Part shown: in pieces, positions 8,210 through 14,652 of the stretch
How positions within the stretch are numbered: the first letter of the stretch is position 1
Layout: each line of letters starts with the position of its first letter
Notes under the pieces: model-generated
Seen by the model: the letters and a program-made list of their open reading frames with translations, nothing else
What the model was told of the DNA's origin: nothing
Databases searched by the model: none
DNA from: an uncultured Sphingomonadales bacterium
GTDB taxonomy: Bacteria > Pseudomonadota > Alphaproteobacteria > Sphingomonadales > Sphingomonadaceae
Assembly (NCBI GenBank): GCA_903893935.1
Contig: CAITOD010000478.1
Span: forward strand, 1-14,712
Length of the DNA: 14,712 nt
Direction: 5' to 3'
Made by a program: the position numbers and the translations under genes

Positions 8210-9406
8210 TCAGCCCCGGAAAATCTCGAACGGATCGATGCTCAACACCTTGCGCGCGGCAATGATGCTGGACACTGCGGCAATCACCAGCATCATCGCG
8301 AAGGCCAGCACCAGATTGCCCAAAGTGATCACCGCGGCATAATTGGGCATGGCGGTGCGGGCGATCTCGATAATCAGCGAGCACAGCCCGACTCCCAGCC
8401 CATAGCCGACCAGCCCGGTGAACAGCGCCTGGAACATGATGATGGTGACCAGTTCGCGGCCCTGCGCGCCAATCGCCTTCAAGGCGCCGAACTTGTCGAT
8501 ATTCTCCAGCACGAAGGTATAGAAAGTCTGGCCCGAGATCGACAGGCCAACGATGAAGCTGATGACGCTCATCAGCATAATGTTGACCCCGACCCCGGTC
8601 TTGTAGGTGTAGAAATCGGAAATGCGCGCGTCGAACTGGTCCTTGGTCAACGCGAGATAGCCCAGCTTGGCCACCGCCGCCTCGATGCGCGGAATGTCGG
8701 CGGTGGTCTTGGGTTCGACCAGCACATAGGCATCGGTAAACCGCGTCTGGGGCAGATATTGCAGCGCGCGATTGTAGGTGGTGTAGAGCGTCGGCACGCC
8801 GAACAAACCGTTCGAAGCGACTTTGGCGATGCCGACGATCACCGCGCGGCGCTGATTGAGTTCAAAGGTCGCGCCGATACCGGGCGAGCCCAACTTGCTG
8901 TATTCGGCATCGTCGACAACGAAAAAGCCGTTTTCGCCGTAGATATCCTTGATCACTCCTTTTTCGAGCGCGGGGCGACCATACAGGCTGGTGTCGTCCA
9001 GGCCGATCAGCGATATTCCCTGATAATTGCCATTGGCCAGCTTGACGAGGCCGCCGCCCATGTACAGCGGCACGGCATATTTCACCCCATCCATGCTGCG
9101 CACGGCATCCTGGACATAGGCGGGCAGCTGGATCGTGCTGGCGACGGTCTGGACCGCCGGGTCCATCACCCAGATCGTGGCACCGATATTGGCGACGGTG
9201 GCGCTGGATCGTTGCAGGATGCCGGCGAACATCGAGGTCATTTGCACGATCAGGAACACCGAAAAGGTTATCCCGATCACCACCGAGTAGAATTTGGTCC
9301 GATCATTGACGAGCAGCTTCAGCGCGATGACGAACAGCCCGGGGTTGAAGAAGCTGTTCTCGTAAGGTTGCGGCGGGGCGGATTGCAGTGGAGGCTTATC
9401 GCTCAT
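8210..9406 (-). CDS. ABC exporter permease, DevC/FtsX type
   Basis: A 398-residue inner-membrane protein. It has a first transmembrane helix at about residues 39-62, a large periplasmic region (about 65-270), and a C-terminal FtsX-type domain (about 273-398) with three hydrophobic helices. The segment LENIDKFGALKAIGAQGREL is typical of the coupling loop in DevC and MacB-like permeases, and the ending SIDPFEIFRG is typical of DevC. The start MSDKPPL at 9406 overlaps the upstream outer-membrane gene as ATGA, which argues against the longer frame extending to 9670. It is a separate permease that needs the ATPase encoded at the head of the operon (a DevA/DevC split rather than fused MacB). The likely job is type I or MacB-like mechanotransmission export through the partner fusion protein and outer-membrane channel; the substrate is unknown. 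Confidence 0.88.
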   Translation of the reverse strand: MSDKPPLQSAPPQPYENSFFNPGLFVIALKLLVNDRTKFYSVVIGITFSVFLIVQMTSMFAGILQRSSATVANIGATIWVMDPAVQTVASTIQLPAYVQDAVRSMDGVKYAVPLYMGGGLVKLANGNYQGISLIGLDDTSLYGRPALEKGVIKDIYGENGFFVVDDAEYSKLGSPGIGATFELNQRRAVIVGIAKVASNGLFGVPTLYTTYNRALQYLPQTRFTDAYVLVEPKTTADIPRIEAAVAKLGYLALTKDQFDARISDFYTYKTGVGVNIMLMSVISFIVGLSISGQTFYTFVLENIDKFGALKAIGAQGRELVTIIMFQALFTGLVGYGLGVGLCSLIIEIARTAMPNYAAVITLGNLVLAFAMMLVIAAVSSIIAARKVLSIDPFEIFRG

Positions 9407-10866
9407 TTCGGCGCAACCTTTGCAGCGCTGGTCCAGCCGCCACCGGAGGCGACGTCGAGCGCGACCACGTCCTGCAGCCGTTGTGCCCGGGCACCGGCCC
9501 GGACAAGCCCGGCTCGATCCGCGACAATATCCAGCGTCATTGCGTCGAATTCGGCAATGATGCCGCCGCTCAAGTTCGCCGCGCCCAGCGCGCGATTGCC
9601 ATCGGCGGCGTCGAAGGCGCTGCGGCTCGCCGCCGCGATCTCGGCATCGACGTCGAGCGCCTGCAGGCAATCGGCGGTCTGTTCGAGCGCGACCAGCACG
9701 GTCTGGCGATAGTCGGCCAGCGCCCTGGCGTTGGCCGACTGCGCAGCCCGCCTGGCATTCAGCAAGGCGCCGCCATGAAAGATCGGAATGTCGATGCTCG
9801 GCCCGACGCTCCAGAACGCCCCGGCGGGTCCGGCCAGTCGCGACAATGCGGTGCTGGCCGAGCCATAGCTGCCGGTCAGGCTGATCGAGGGGTACATCGC
9901 GGCGGTGGCCACGCCAATCTGGGCGCTGGTCTGGTGCAAGGTGGCCTCGGCCTCAAGGATATCCGGGCGCTGGCGCACCAGTTGCGAAGGCAGGCTGACC
10001 GGCACGTCCGCGGGCAGCACCAGCTCGGCGAGCGCGGGCGGCGGCGGGATGGCGGCGGCCGGCTCGCGACCCATCAGCTGGCTCAGTAAGGTCGTGGCCG
10101 CCGCCAACCGTTGGCGGATAGTGGCGAGGCTGGCGCGGTCGTCGGCCAGTTGCTGCTCGGCGACGAGGACATCGGCCCAGGCGCCGTAGCCCGACTGGTA
10201 TCGCGCCGTCAGGATGTCGCGCTGGGCGGAATCCATCCGGACGATGTCGGCTAGCACCGCCAGATTGTCGGCATAACCGGCGCGGGCAATTGCGGCATTG
10301 ACGATGCTGCCGGTCAGCAGCAGCCGGGCAGCACCGACCGCATTGCGCTGGTAATCGGCCTGCGCGTCCCGCGCCTCGACCGAACGCCGCTCGCCGCCGA
10401 ACAGGTCAAGCGCATAGCTGACCGATCCCGACACCGTGTAGAGGCTGTAGGTCGAGCCGCTGCCCGCGTCGCCCAGCAGTGCCGGATTGGTATGTTCCCG
10501 CGTGGCAGCGGCATCGGCGTTGACTTGGGGATAGAACACCCCGGCACCCTGACGGGCCAGTGCACGGCTCTGTTGCAGCGCCGCCGTGGCCGAAACCAGC
10601 GTCGGGCTGCCCTTGAGTCCCGCATCGACCAGATCGTCGAGCGCGCTCGAGCCGAACGAGCGCCACCATGCCGGATCGATAGCCACGCCCGGCGCGATGG
10701 TCTGCGCCACGCCGTCGGCGGGTTTTACAGGCATGATCGCAGCGGGATAGGCGTTCAGCGCGGGCGGCGCAGGCCGGCTGAAATTCGGCCCGACGACGCA
10801 GCCGCCCAGCACGGCGCAACCCGCCAGCAGGCCCGCGAACCGCATGCTATTGGCTGATGTAGACAT
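9403..10866 (-). CDS. Outer-membrane efflux lipoprotein, NodT/TolC family
   Basis: A 487-residue outer-membrane factor. The N-terminus has a lipoprotein signal: hydrophobic FAGLLAGCAVLGG, then Cys at the lipobox VLGGC followed by VVGPNFSRP, the usual start of mature NodT-family channels (GCxVGPxxxxP). The remainder has long alanine- and glutamine-rich helices in two repeats (for example RQRPDILEAEATLHQTSAQIGVATAAMYPSI, split here by position, about residues 295-325), as expected for a TolC-like tunnel. I chose ATG 10866 because GAGGAAG lies just upstream (plus-strand 10870-10876); the alternative ATG 10845, two bases past the HlyD stop, has no ribosome site, and the longer frame to 10962 lies inside the HlyD gene. 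It overlaps the HlyD gene by 20 bp and the permease gene by 4 bp. It forms the outer-membrane part of the tripartite exporter. Confidence 0.9.
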   Translation of the reverse strand: MSTSANSMRFAGLLAGCAVLGGCVVGPNFSRPAPPALNAYPAAIMPVKPADGVAQTIAPGVAIDPAWWRSFGSSALDDLVDAGLKGSPTLVSATAALQQSRALARQGAGVFYPQVNADAAATREHTNPALLGDAGSGSTYSLYTVSGSVSYALDLFGGERRSVEARDAQADYQRNAVGAARLLLTGSIVNAAIARAGYADNLAVLADIVRMDSAQRDILTARYQSGYGAWADVLVAEQQLADDRASLATIRQRLAAATTLLSQLMGREPAAAIPPPPALAELVLPADVPVSLPSQLVRQRPDILEAEATLHQTSAQIGVATAAMYPSISLTGSYGSASTALSRLAGPAGAFWSVGPSIDIPIFHGGALLNARRAAQSANARALADYRQTVLVALEQTADCLQALDVDAEIAAASRSAFDAADGNRALGAANLSGGIIAEFDAMTLDIVADRAGLVRAGARAQRLQDVVALDVASGGGWTSAAKVAPK

Positions 10867-12049
10867 CGACTTCCTCACCCGGGTAAAGTTTGAAACCGGG
10901 GTCGGTGCGGAAACGGAAGATGACCGGCAGCACACGCAGATCGACTTGTTCCTGGCGCTCATCCGACAATTCGACCTTGGGCGTCACGTATGGCTGGATC
11001 CGCATGAAGGTCAGCGGAAATTTCTTTTTGGCGCCGCGAATGCTCATCTGCGCAACGATCGGCTTGCCATGCGGCAAGCCCGCCAGCAGGATCTCGTCGA
11101 TGTAGACGCGCACCGCCAGTGTGCCGCTATCAGGACCAAGCACGGTCGCCGGCAGATTGGCCTGGGTGTAGCTGTCGTAAGTGCCTTGCGGAGACACATA
11201 GCCGCCCACCGGCGTATTCAACGACAGCACCACGCCGGCAACGGGCGCCTTGACCACATATTTGTCGAGCAACGCCTGCCCCGCGATGTAGGTGTGCGAC
11301 AGCGCGGCGTATTGCGCGGCCTGGTTCTGGAGGTCGTAAGTCCAGGCGCCCGCTTTGGTCAGGTCGAGCTGGCGCTGGGCGACATCGACGGCGGCGTTGG
11401 CTGCCTTGGCGGCGTCGATCGCAGTGTCCAGCGCTTCGTGGCTGACCGACCGCGCATCGAGCAGCGCCGAGCGTTGCAGCTTGTTGCGCTGCTCGACCAG
11501 CGTTTCCAGATTGGCGCGCGCTAAAACCGCCTGGGCCGCCGTGATCGCCAGCGTTTCGCGCCGCGGCTCTGCCTTGAGTTCCTGCAGTATCGCGAGCGCC
11601 GCCTTGGCTTGCAACCCTTCCTGCGCGGTGGTGGCGCGCTGCACCGAGGCATCGATGGCAAACAGCGGCTGGCCGGCGTGCACCGCCTGGCCTTCGGCAA
11701 CATAGGTCGCGACCACCGGCCCGGCGACTTCCGGAAACACGTTGATGTTCTCGCCGCTGGCCTGGTCGCTTTCGATAATGCCGTTGGCGAAGATCGCCTT
11801 GGGATAGGGATTCTCGGCCGGCTGGAACGCCGGTGGCTGAGGCTTGACCGGACGGTTCAGCAGCAGGGCCACGACGAGCGCAAAAACCACCCCGGCGATC
11901 GCCACGATCACCAGGTTGCGGCTGGGCGTCGGCGCCTTTCTGGTGACCACGACGGGCGCCGCCTCAGGCAGCGTGGCCGGCGTCAAACCTGCCGGATCGG
12001 GCGGGTTTGCGGGTATTGGCGCAGGCGGAGGAGTGTGCTCGTCAGCCAT
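10847..12049 (-). CDS. HlyD/DevB-type membrane-fusion (periplasmic adaptor) protein
   Basis: A 400-residue inner-membrane-anchored adaptor that links the ABC permease to the outer-membrane channel. It has a Pro/Ala-rich cytoplasmic N-terminus (residues 1-43), one transmembrane helix (about 45-65), a first lipoyl half near NVFPEVAGPVVATYVAEGQAV, a long alpha-helical hairpin rich in Ala, Gln and Glu (about 135-245), and the second lipoyl/barrel part with VVKAPVAGVVLSLNTPVGGYV followed by a beta-barrel. The final residues DVYISQ overlap the next gene. The start ATG 12049 has AGGAAG at a good spacing and overlaps the ATPase stop by 8 bp. The domain order matches DevB, HlyD and MacA-like proteins; no substrate can be inferred. 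Operon position and overlap leave little doubt that it works with the flanking genes. Confidence 0.9.
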   Translation of the reverse strand: MADEHTPPPAPIPANPPDPAGLTPATLPEAAPVVVTRKAPTPSRNLVIVAIAGVVFALVVALLLNRPVKPQPPAFQPAENPYPKAIFANGIIESDQASGENINVFPEVAGPVVATYVAEGQAVHAGQPLFAIDASVQRATTAQEGLQAKAALAILQELKAEPRRETLAITAAQAVLARANLETLVEQRNKLQRSALLDARSVSHEALDTAIDAAKAANAAVDVAQRQLDLTKAGAWTYDLQNQAAQYAALSHTYIAGQALLDKYVVKAPVAGVVLSLNTPVGGYVSPQGTYDSYTQANLPATVLGPDSGTLAVRVYIDEILLAGLPHGKPIVAQMSIRGAKKKFPLTFMRIQPYVTPKVELSDERQEQVDLRVLPVIFRFRTDPGFKLYPGEEVDVYISQ

Positions 12050-12755
12050 CGCTATTGTCTTCCTGGCTTGTCAGCTTGCCGTCCTCCATATGCAGGATGG
12101 AACTGGCGAATTCGTAGATGCGCGCGTCATGGGTAACAATCACGATTGCGCGGGCCGGCGTGAGCAGGTGGTTCTTCACGAATGACACGACGTTGCGGCC
12201 CGAATCGCCATCGAGCGACGCGGTTGGCTCGTCGAGGATCAGGATATCGGGCTCGGTAACGATCGCGCGTGCTATGGCCACCCGCTGCTGTTCGCCGCCG
12301 CTGAGCTTGACCGGTTGCATGTCGGCGCGGCTTTTGAGCCCGACGATGTCGAGGTTGTGAATGGCAATCTCCTGGGCCTTGCCCCAGGCGACCCCGCGCA
12401 GCACCAGTGGAATGGCGACATTCTCGGCGGTGGTCAGCCGCGGGAATAATTGGAAATCCTGGAACACGAAGCCGATGTTATGGCGACGAAAACGCGCGTC
12501 GTCGCTGTCGCTCAGCCCCCAGATATCGACCCCCTTGACCAGCACCCGCCCGCTGCTGGGGCGCAGGATGCCCGAAATCATGCTGAGCAGGGTGGTCTTG
12601 CCGCTGCCCGAAGGCCCGACGATATAGAGCATCTGGCCCATGGGAATGTCCAGGCTGATGTCGTCGACCGCCACCGTCCGCGTTTCCCCCGAACCGAACA
12701 CGCGGGTCACGTGCTGCGCCGATATGGCCATGGTCGGGGTTGCGGTTTCGCTCAT
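12042..12755 (-). CDS. ABC exporter ATP-binding protein, DevA/LolD/MacB-N type
   Basis: A 237-residue cytoplasmic ATPase with all expected motifs: Walker A GPSGSGKTT (about 47-55), Q-loop FQD (98-100), signature LSGGEQQRVAIARA (151-164), Walker B ILILDEPTAS (171-180) and switch His in VIVTHD (His209). The motif phrasing, including the SMISGILRPSSG segment after Walker A, fits the LolD/MacB/DevA group that powers FtsX-type permeases. It is the first gene of the minus-strand operon, so it is the partner of the DevC-type permease encoded two genes downstream. ATG 12755 is used, but no strong ribosome site is seen before it; a downstream ATG at 12731 is possible. An IS6-family element ends 56 bp upstream of this start, so the original promoter may have been displaced. 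Confidence 0.94.
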   Translation of the reverse strand: MSETATPTMAISAQHVTRVFGSGETRTVAVDDISLDIPMGQMLYIVGPSGSGKTTLLSMISGILRPSSGRVLVKGVDIWGLSDSDDARFRRHNIGFVFQDFQLFPRLTTAENVAIPLVLRGVAWGKAQEIAIHNLDIVGLKSRADMQPVKLSGGEQQRVAIARAIVTEPDILILDEPTASLDGDSGRNVVSFVKNHLLTPARAIVIVTHDARIYEFASSILHMEDGKLTSQEDNSDG

Positions 12756-12799
12756 CGTCGCCCGCGCTAGAGGAGTAGGCGGCTGCCCGGCAGCATCGG

Positions 12800-12828
12800 A
12801 ATATACGCAGTGGTGCTGTCAGTCTAAT
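12800..12828 (-). promoter_or_regulatory. Possible IS-created hybrid promoter for the exporter operon
   Basis: On the minus strand, TATATT (12805-12800) resembles a -10 box and lies just outside the IS terminal repeat. A weak -35 match, ATTAGA (12828-12823), would fall inside the repeat with 17-bp spacing. The -35 is only a 3/6 match to TTGACA, so this is a tentative call. IS6-family ends are known to supply -35 boxes in other bacteria. Confidence 0.25.
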
Positions 12829-12830
12829 CG
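12812..12830 (+). repeat. IS6-family left terminal inverted repeat
   Basis: GGTGCTGTCAGTCTAATCG, pairing with the right terminal repeat after a one-base indel. It is the end nearest the exporter operon. Confidence 0.7.
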
Positions 12831-12874
12831 CAACCAGTCTCCGGTTGGCGCACGAAGGGCCAAAACGTTTGCCT

Positions 12875-13586
12875 TCACGCTGCAAGCGACTGCCACTCGG
12901 CCAAGGCGGCAGTGCGGCGAAGTTTGAAAGTTTGACGATCGACGAGGTGGCGTTCCGAGTTGAAATGGTTGTGAAACGAGGCATGGACCGAGACGAATTT
13001 TTGCAGCGTTTTCATTCGCCGAAACTGCAGCATCGCCCGCTCTCGTCGTCGGAACGGGAGGTGTGAATTTCCCGCCCGGTTGTTGAGCCATTGCCCCATC
13101 TCGCGCCGGTCCAGGTTGCCCATTTGGCGCATTGCGGCGGGGTAGGATCGCAGGCCATCGGTGACAATCTTGTCGGCTTGGCCGTGACGCTTCAATGCCT
13201 TCTTCAAAAACTTCAAAGCCGCAGATTTATCGCGTTTCTTGGTGACAAACGACTCCAAAACCTCGCCTTCATGATCAACCGCACGCCACAAATAAATAAT
13301 GGGTCTTGCTATTGATCTTCACATACACTTCGTCGACGTGCCAGCGCCAGTGGCGGAAGCCCCGCATGCGCGACACACGCTTGCGCCGGATGTCCGCCGC
13401 GAACAGTGGCCCAAACCGATTCCACCAGAAGCACACCGTCTCGTGGCAAATATCAATGCCCATCTCGAACAGCAGATCTTCAACATTCCGCAGGCTCAGC
13501 GGGTAGCGAATATACATCTGCGCAACTAACCGTATCACCTCCGGTGACGAGTTGAAGCATCGGAATGGGTTGCTAGGCTTGCTCAT
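12875..13586 (-). pseudogene. IS6-family transposase, frameshifted
   Basis: DDE transposase of the IS6 family, split into two frames. The first part (13586 to about 13291) encodes the N-terminal helix-turn-helix region (YPLSLRNVEDLLFEMGID) and the first catalytic Asp in RWHVDEVYVK (Asp85). The second (about 13291-12875) resumes with WRAVDHEGEVLESFVTK, the second Asp in IVTDGLRSY and the late catalytic Glu in RRRERAMLQF. Between HYL and WRAV the sequence holds a perfect tandem AAAT-AAAT on the plus strand (13290-13297); removing one 4-bp copy restores HYLWRAV and gives a continuous 235-residue protein, the normal family size. IS6 transposases are not known to need programmed frameshifting, so the element is probably unable to move by itself. 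A start at 13586 is supported by an AAGGG a few bases upstream. Confidence 0.9.
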
Positions 13587-13620
13587 TTCACCCTTTTACC
13601 AGCCCATCGCCAGCCCGTCG

Positions 13621-13640
13621 AGATTGCTCTGACAAGCACC
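13621..13640 (-). repeat. IS6-family right terminal inverted repeat
   Basis: Read on the minus strand it is GGTGCTTGTCAGAGCAATCT. Compared with the left end it has one extra T and a diverged centre, but keeps GGTGCT, GTCAG and AATC. Confidence 0.7.
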
Positions 13641-13677
13641 CGCGCGCCTGCCGGCGTTGCCAGCCGGTCCACAAACC

Positions 13678-13695
13678 CACATTTACGATAATGTG
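13678..13695 (+). promoter_or_regulatory. Palindromic operator candidate before the antitoxin gene
   Basis: CACATTTACGATAATGTG has perfect 6-bp arms (CACATT and AATGTG) around a 6-bp centre and lies 26 bp before the antitoxin start. Type II antitoxins commonly bind such palindromes to repress their own operon. A -10-like GATAAT overlaps it; no convincing -35 was found. Confidence 0.45.
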
Positions 13696-13721
13696 CGTTG
13701 GCCATCTCTTGTGAGGTTTGA

Positions 13722-13976
13722 ATGAGCCGCCTGACCATCGATATCGCCAGCCAACAGCATCAAAGGCTCAAGGCTTTGCCTGCCATGCCAGGCACGACGA
13801 TCAAGCAATTTGCGCTTGAACGCCTCTTTCCCGCGGATGCCAACGGCGATCAGGCATGGCACGAATTGAAGACTCTGCTGGGCGAACGCATTGAACAAGG
13901 CCTCACTCGTAAGGTTTCGACGGAGACCATCGGCGCGATCGTGGATGAAGAACTTGGCTCTGACCAGTATGCTTGA
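13722..13976 (+). CDS. Type II antitoxin, ParD-like (ribbon-helix-helix type)
   Basis: An 84-residue protein. The N-terminal strand RLTIDI followed by an amphipathic helix and TIKQFALERLF fits a short ribbon-helix-helix DNA-binding domain, and the charged C-terminus (ELKTLLGERIEQGL, VSTETIGAIVDEELG) resembles the toxin-binding tails of this antitoxin group. Its expected job is to neutralise a ParE-type toxin and repress its own promoter, probably at the palindrome 26 bp upstream. GAGG five bases before ATG 13722 is a suitable ribosome site. The gene is intact and overlaps the start of a broken parE-like gene as TTGA, the usual antitoxin-first layout. Because the partner is truncated, this antitoxin is now probably an orphan. 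The family call rests on motif appearance and on the neighbour. Confidence 0.8.
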   Translation: MSRLTIDIASQQHQRLKALPAMPGTTIKQFALERLFPADANGDQAWHELKTLLGERIEQGLTRKVSTETIGAIVDEELGSDQYA

Positions 13977-14074
13977 ACACCGGCTATATTCTAACGGCAG
14001 CGGCCGAAGCCGATGTCCGACCGATCATTCGCTACACACGCCAGCGGTGGGGTGACGCGCAAATGCGGGCCTAG
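13973..14074 (+). pseudogene. ParE/RelE-type toxin, 5' fragment
   Basis: Starting at TTG 13973, inside the antitoxin stop, the frame encodes 33 residues: MNTGYILTAAAEADVRPII followed by RYTRQRWGDAQMRA, then TAG at 14072-14074. This is the characteristic beginning of ParE toxins (LTxxAEADxxxIxxYTxxxWGxAQ), which normally continue for about 95 residues with a conserved Tyr next. None of the three downstream frames continues the family pattern, so this is a truncation rather than a simple frameshift or a single stop mutation. The remaining piece is the first strand and the start of the helical hairpin; it lacks the catalytic and gyrase-inhibiting C-terminal part. No other start codon is available in this frame, because it closes at 13961. 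Confidence 0.8.
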
Positions 14075-14166
14075 GGCCGCCGAGGGCGGTTTCGCCTGAT
14101 CTGGCGGTGGTTCGGCTTACCCATGCGATCCCTTACCGCTCTCGCGCGGCAATTGCCTCGAACTAT
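14075..14166. other. Junction of 92 bp between two broken toxin-antitoxin loci
   Basis: No recognisable gene. The plus-oriented ParE fragment and the minus-oriented AbrB locus end here. A minus-strand ATG (14170-14168) overlapping the AbrB stop opens only 17 codons (MNSSRQLPRE, then more) before a stop and matches no toxin I recognise. A weak hairpin, CCGCC-GAG-GGCGG (14077-14089), is present but lacks a U-tract. Confidence 0.5.
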
Positions 14167-14417
14167 TCATTCGCCACTATCATTTCTGCGGGCAATTAGG
14201 AATCCATCGATCAATGTATCCGTGATGCCGGCGGAATGCTTCCTCCTGATTGCCTGAGCCTGCTCGATTGCTTGCGCGACAGAACGCAGAAGCACCCCGT
14301 TTTCGACTTCCTCGACAATGAGAGTGCCACCGCATTCAATGCCAAGACGTGCTCGGATGGCAGCGGGAAGGGAAGGCTGACCCGGCCTTCCGGGGAAATG
14401 CTCATTTCGATGGGCAT
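14167..14417 (-). pseudogene. AbrB/MazE-type (SpoVT-AbrB) antitoxin, frameshifted
   Basis: The minus strand begins MPIEMSISPEGRVSLP, a clear swapped-hairpin AbrB N-terminus, preceded by GGGAGGAG about five bases from ATG 14417. The frame then departs from the family pattern. A second frame picks up AIRARLGIECGGTLIVEEV and continues through ENGVLLRS, AIRRKHSAGITDTLIDGF and LIARRNDSGE to TGA at 14169-14167. The break coincides with a perfect tandem GGAAG-GGAAG on the plus strand (14366-14375); deleting one copy yields a continuous 81-residue protein of normal length reading VSLPAAIRARLG. Its usual partner is a VapC/PIN-domain toxin encoded immediately downstream, which is not present here. The downstream start-like ATG overlapping this stop fits such an arrangement, but the toxin itself is gone. 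Confidence 0.85.
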
Positions 14418-14488
14418 ATTGCTCCTCCCAACCTGCACAGACGATGCCGACGGTCAGGGTAACCGTTGGAATTTGCGTTTTTTGCGCG

Positions 14489-14503
14489 AAAAGTCGTCAC
14501 AGT
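14489..14503 (+). repeat. 15-bp direct repeat, copy 1
   Basis: AAAAGTCGTCACAGT; matches copy 2 at 14635-14649 in 14 of 15 bases, same orientation. Confidence 0.75.
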
Positions 14504-14634
14504 AAAATCCCGTATTTTCCTCAGAAATTGAACATCATTCCACTGAAAAATAGGGATAAATTTGCATCGTGCATTGCCACTGGGCGAAATTTGCACGAAC
14601 GCGAACCGTGGTAGGAGCACAAATAGGTGGTCAC

Positions 14635-14649
14635 AAAAGTCGGCACAGT
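14635..14649 (+). repeat. 15-bp direct repeat, copy 2
   Basis: AAAAGTCGGCACAGT; differs from copy 1 (14489-14503) by a single T to G. Confidence 0.75.
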
Positions 14650-14652
14650 GCT

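Larger units (their letters stand above)
12812..13640 (-). mobile_element. IS6-family insertion sequence, about 829 bp
   Basis: The element is bounded by imperfect inverted repeats and contains one transposase gene on the minus strand. Its size and single-gene layout fit the IS6 family (roughly 0.8 kb). The left end reads GGTGCTGTCAGTCTAATCG and the right end, reverse-complemented, reads GGTGCTTGTCAGAGCAATCT, sharing GGTGCT, GTCAG and AATC with one extra T at the right. No 8-bp target duplication is visible: TACGCAGT lies left and CGCGCGCC right. The exact name is not assigned; the ends differ from the IS26 and IS6100 ends I recall. Confidence 0.85.

Noticed and set aside
7553..9712. 719-codon plus-strand frame opposite the ATPase and permease
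   Set aside because: No recognisable domains and low-complexity composition; both minus-strand genes show complete family motifs and overlapping starts.
13275..13300. Programmed ribosomal frameshift in the transposase
   Set aside because: IS6-family transposases are made from a single frame, and the break is explained exactly by a 4-bp tandem duplication.
12812..13640. Identification of the element as IS26 or IS6100
   Set aside because: The terminal repeats (GGTGCT...GTCAG) do not match the ends I know for those elements; only the family is supported.
13651..13667. Hairpin CCGGC-7-GCCGG between the IS and the antitoxin gene
   Set aside because: A short GC-rich inverted repeat is expected by chance at this base composition, and no function is supported.
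14077..14092. Rho-independent terminator after the parE fragment
   Set aside because: The stem is only 5 bp with a 3-base loop and is followed by three T residues, so it is too weak to call.
14236..14505. 89-codon plus-strand frame
   Set aside because: It is antisense to the restored AbrB antitoxin, which has a good ribosome site and a recognisable domain.
14402..14620. 72-codon minus-strand frame before the AbrB gene
   Set aside because: No ribosome site or family resemblance, and it covers the likely promoter and repeat region.
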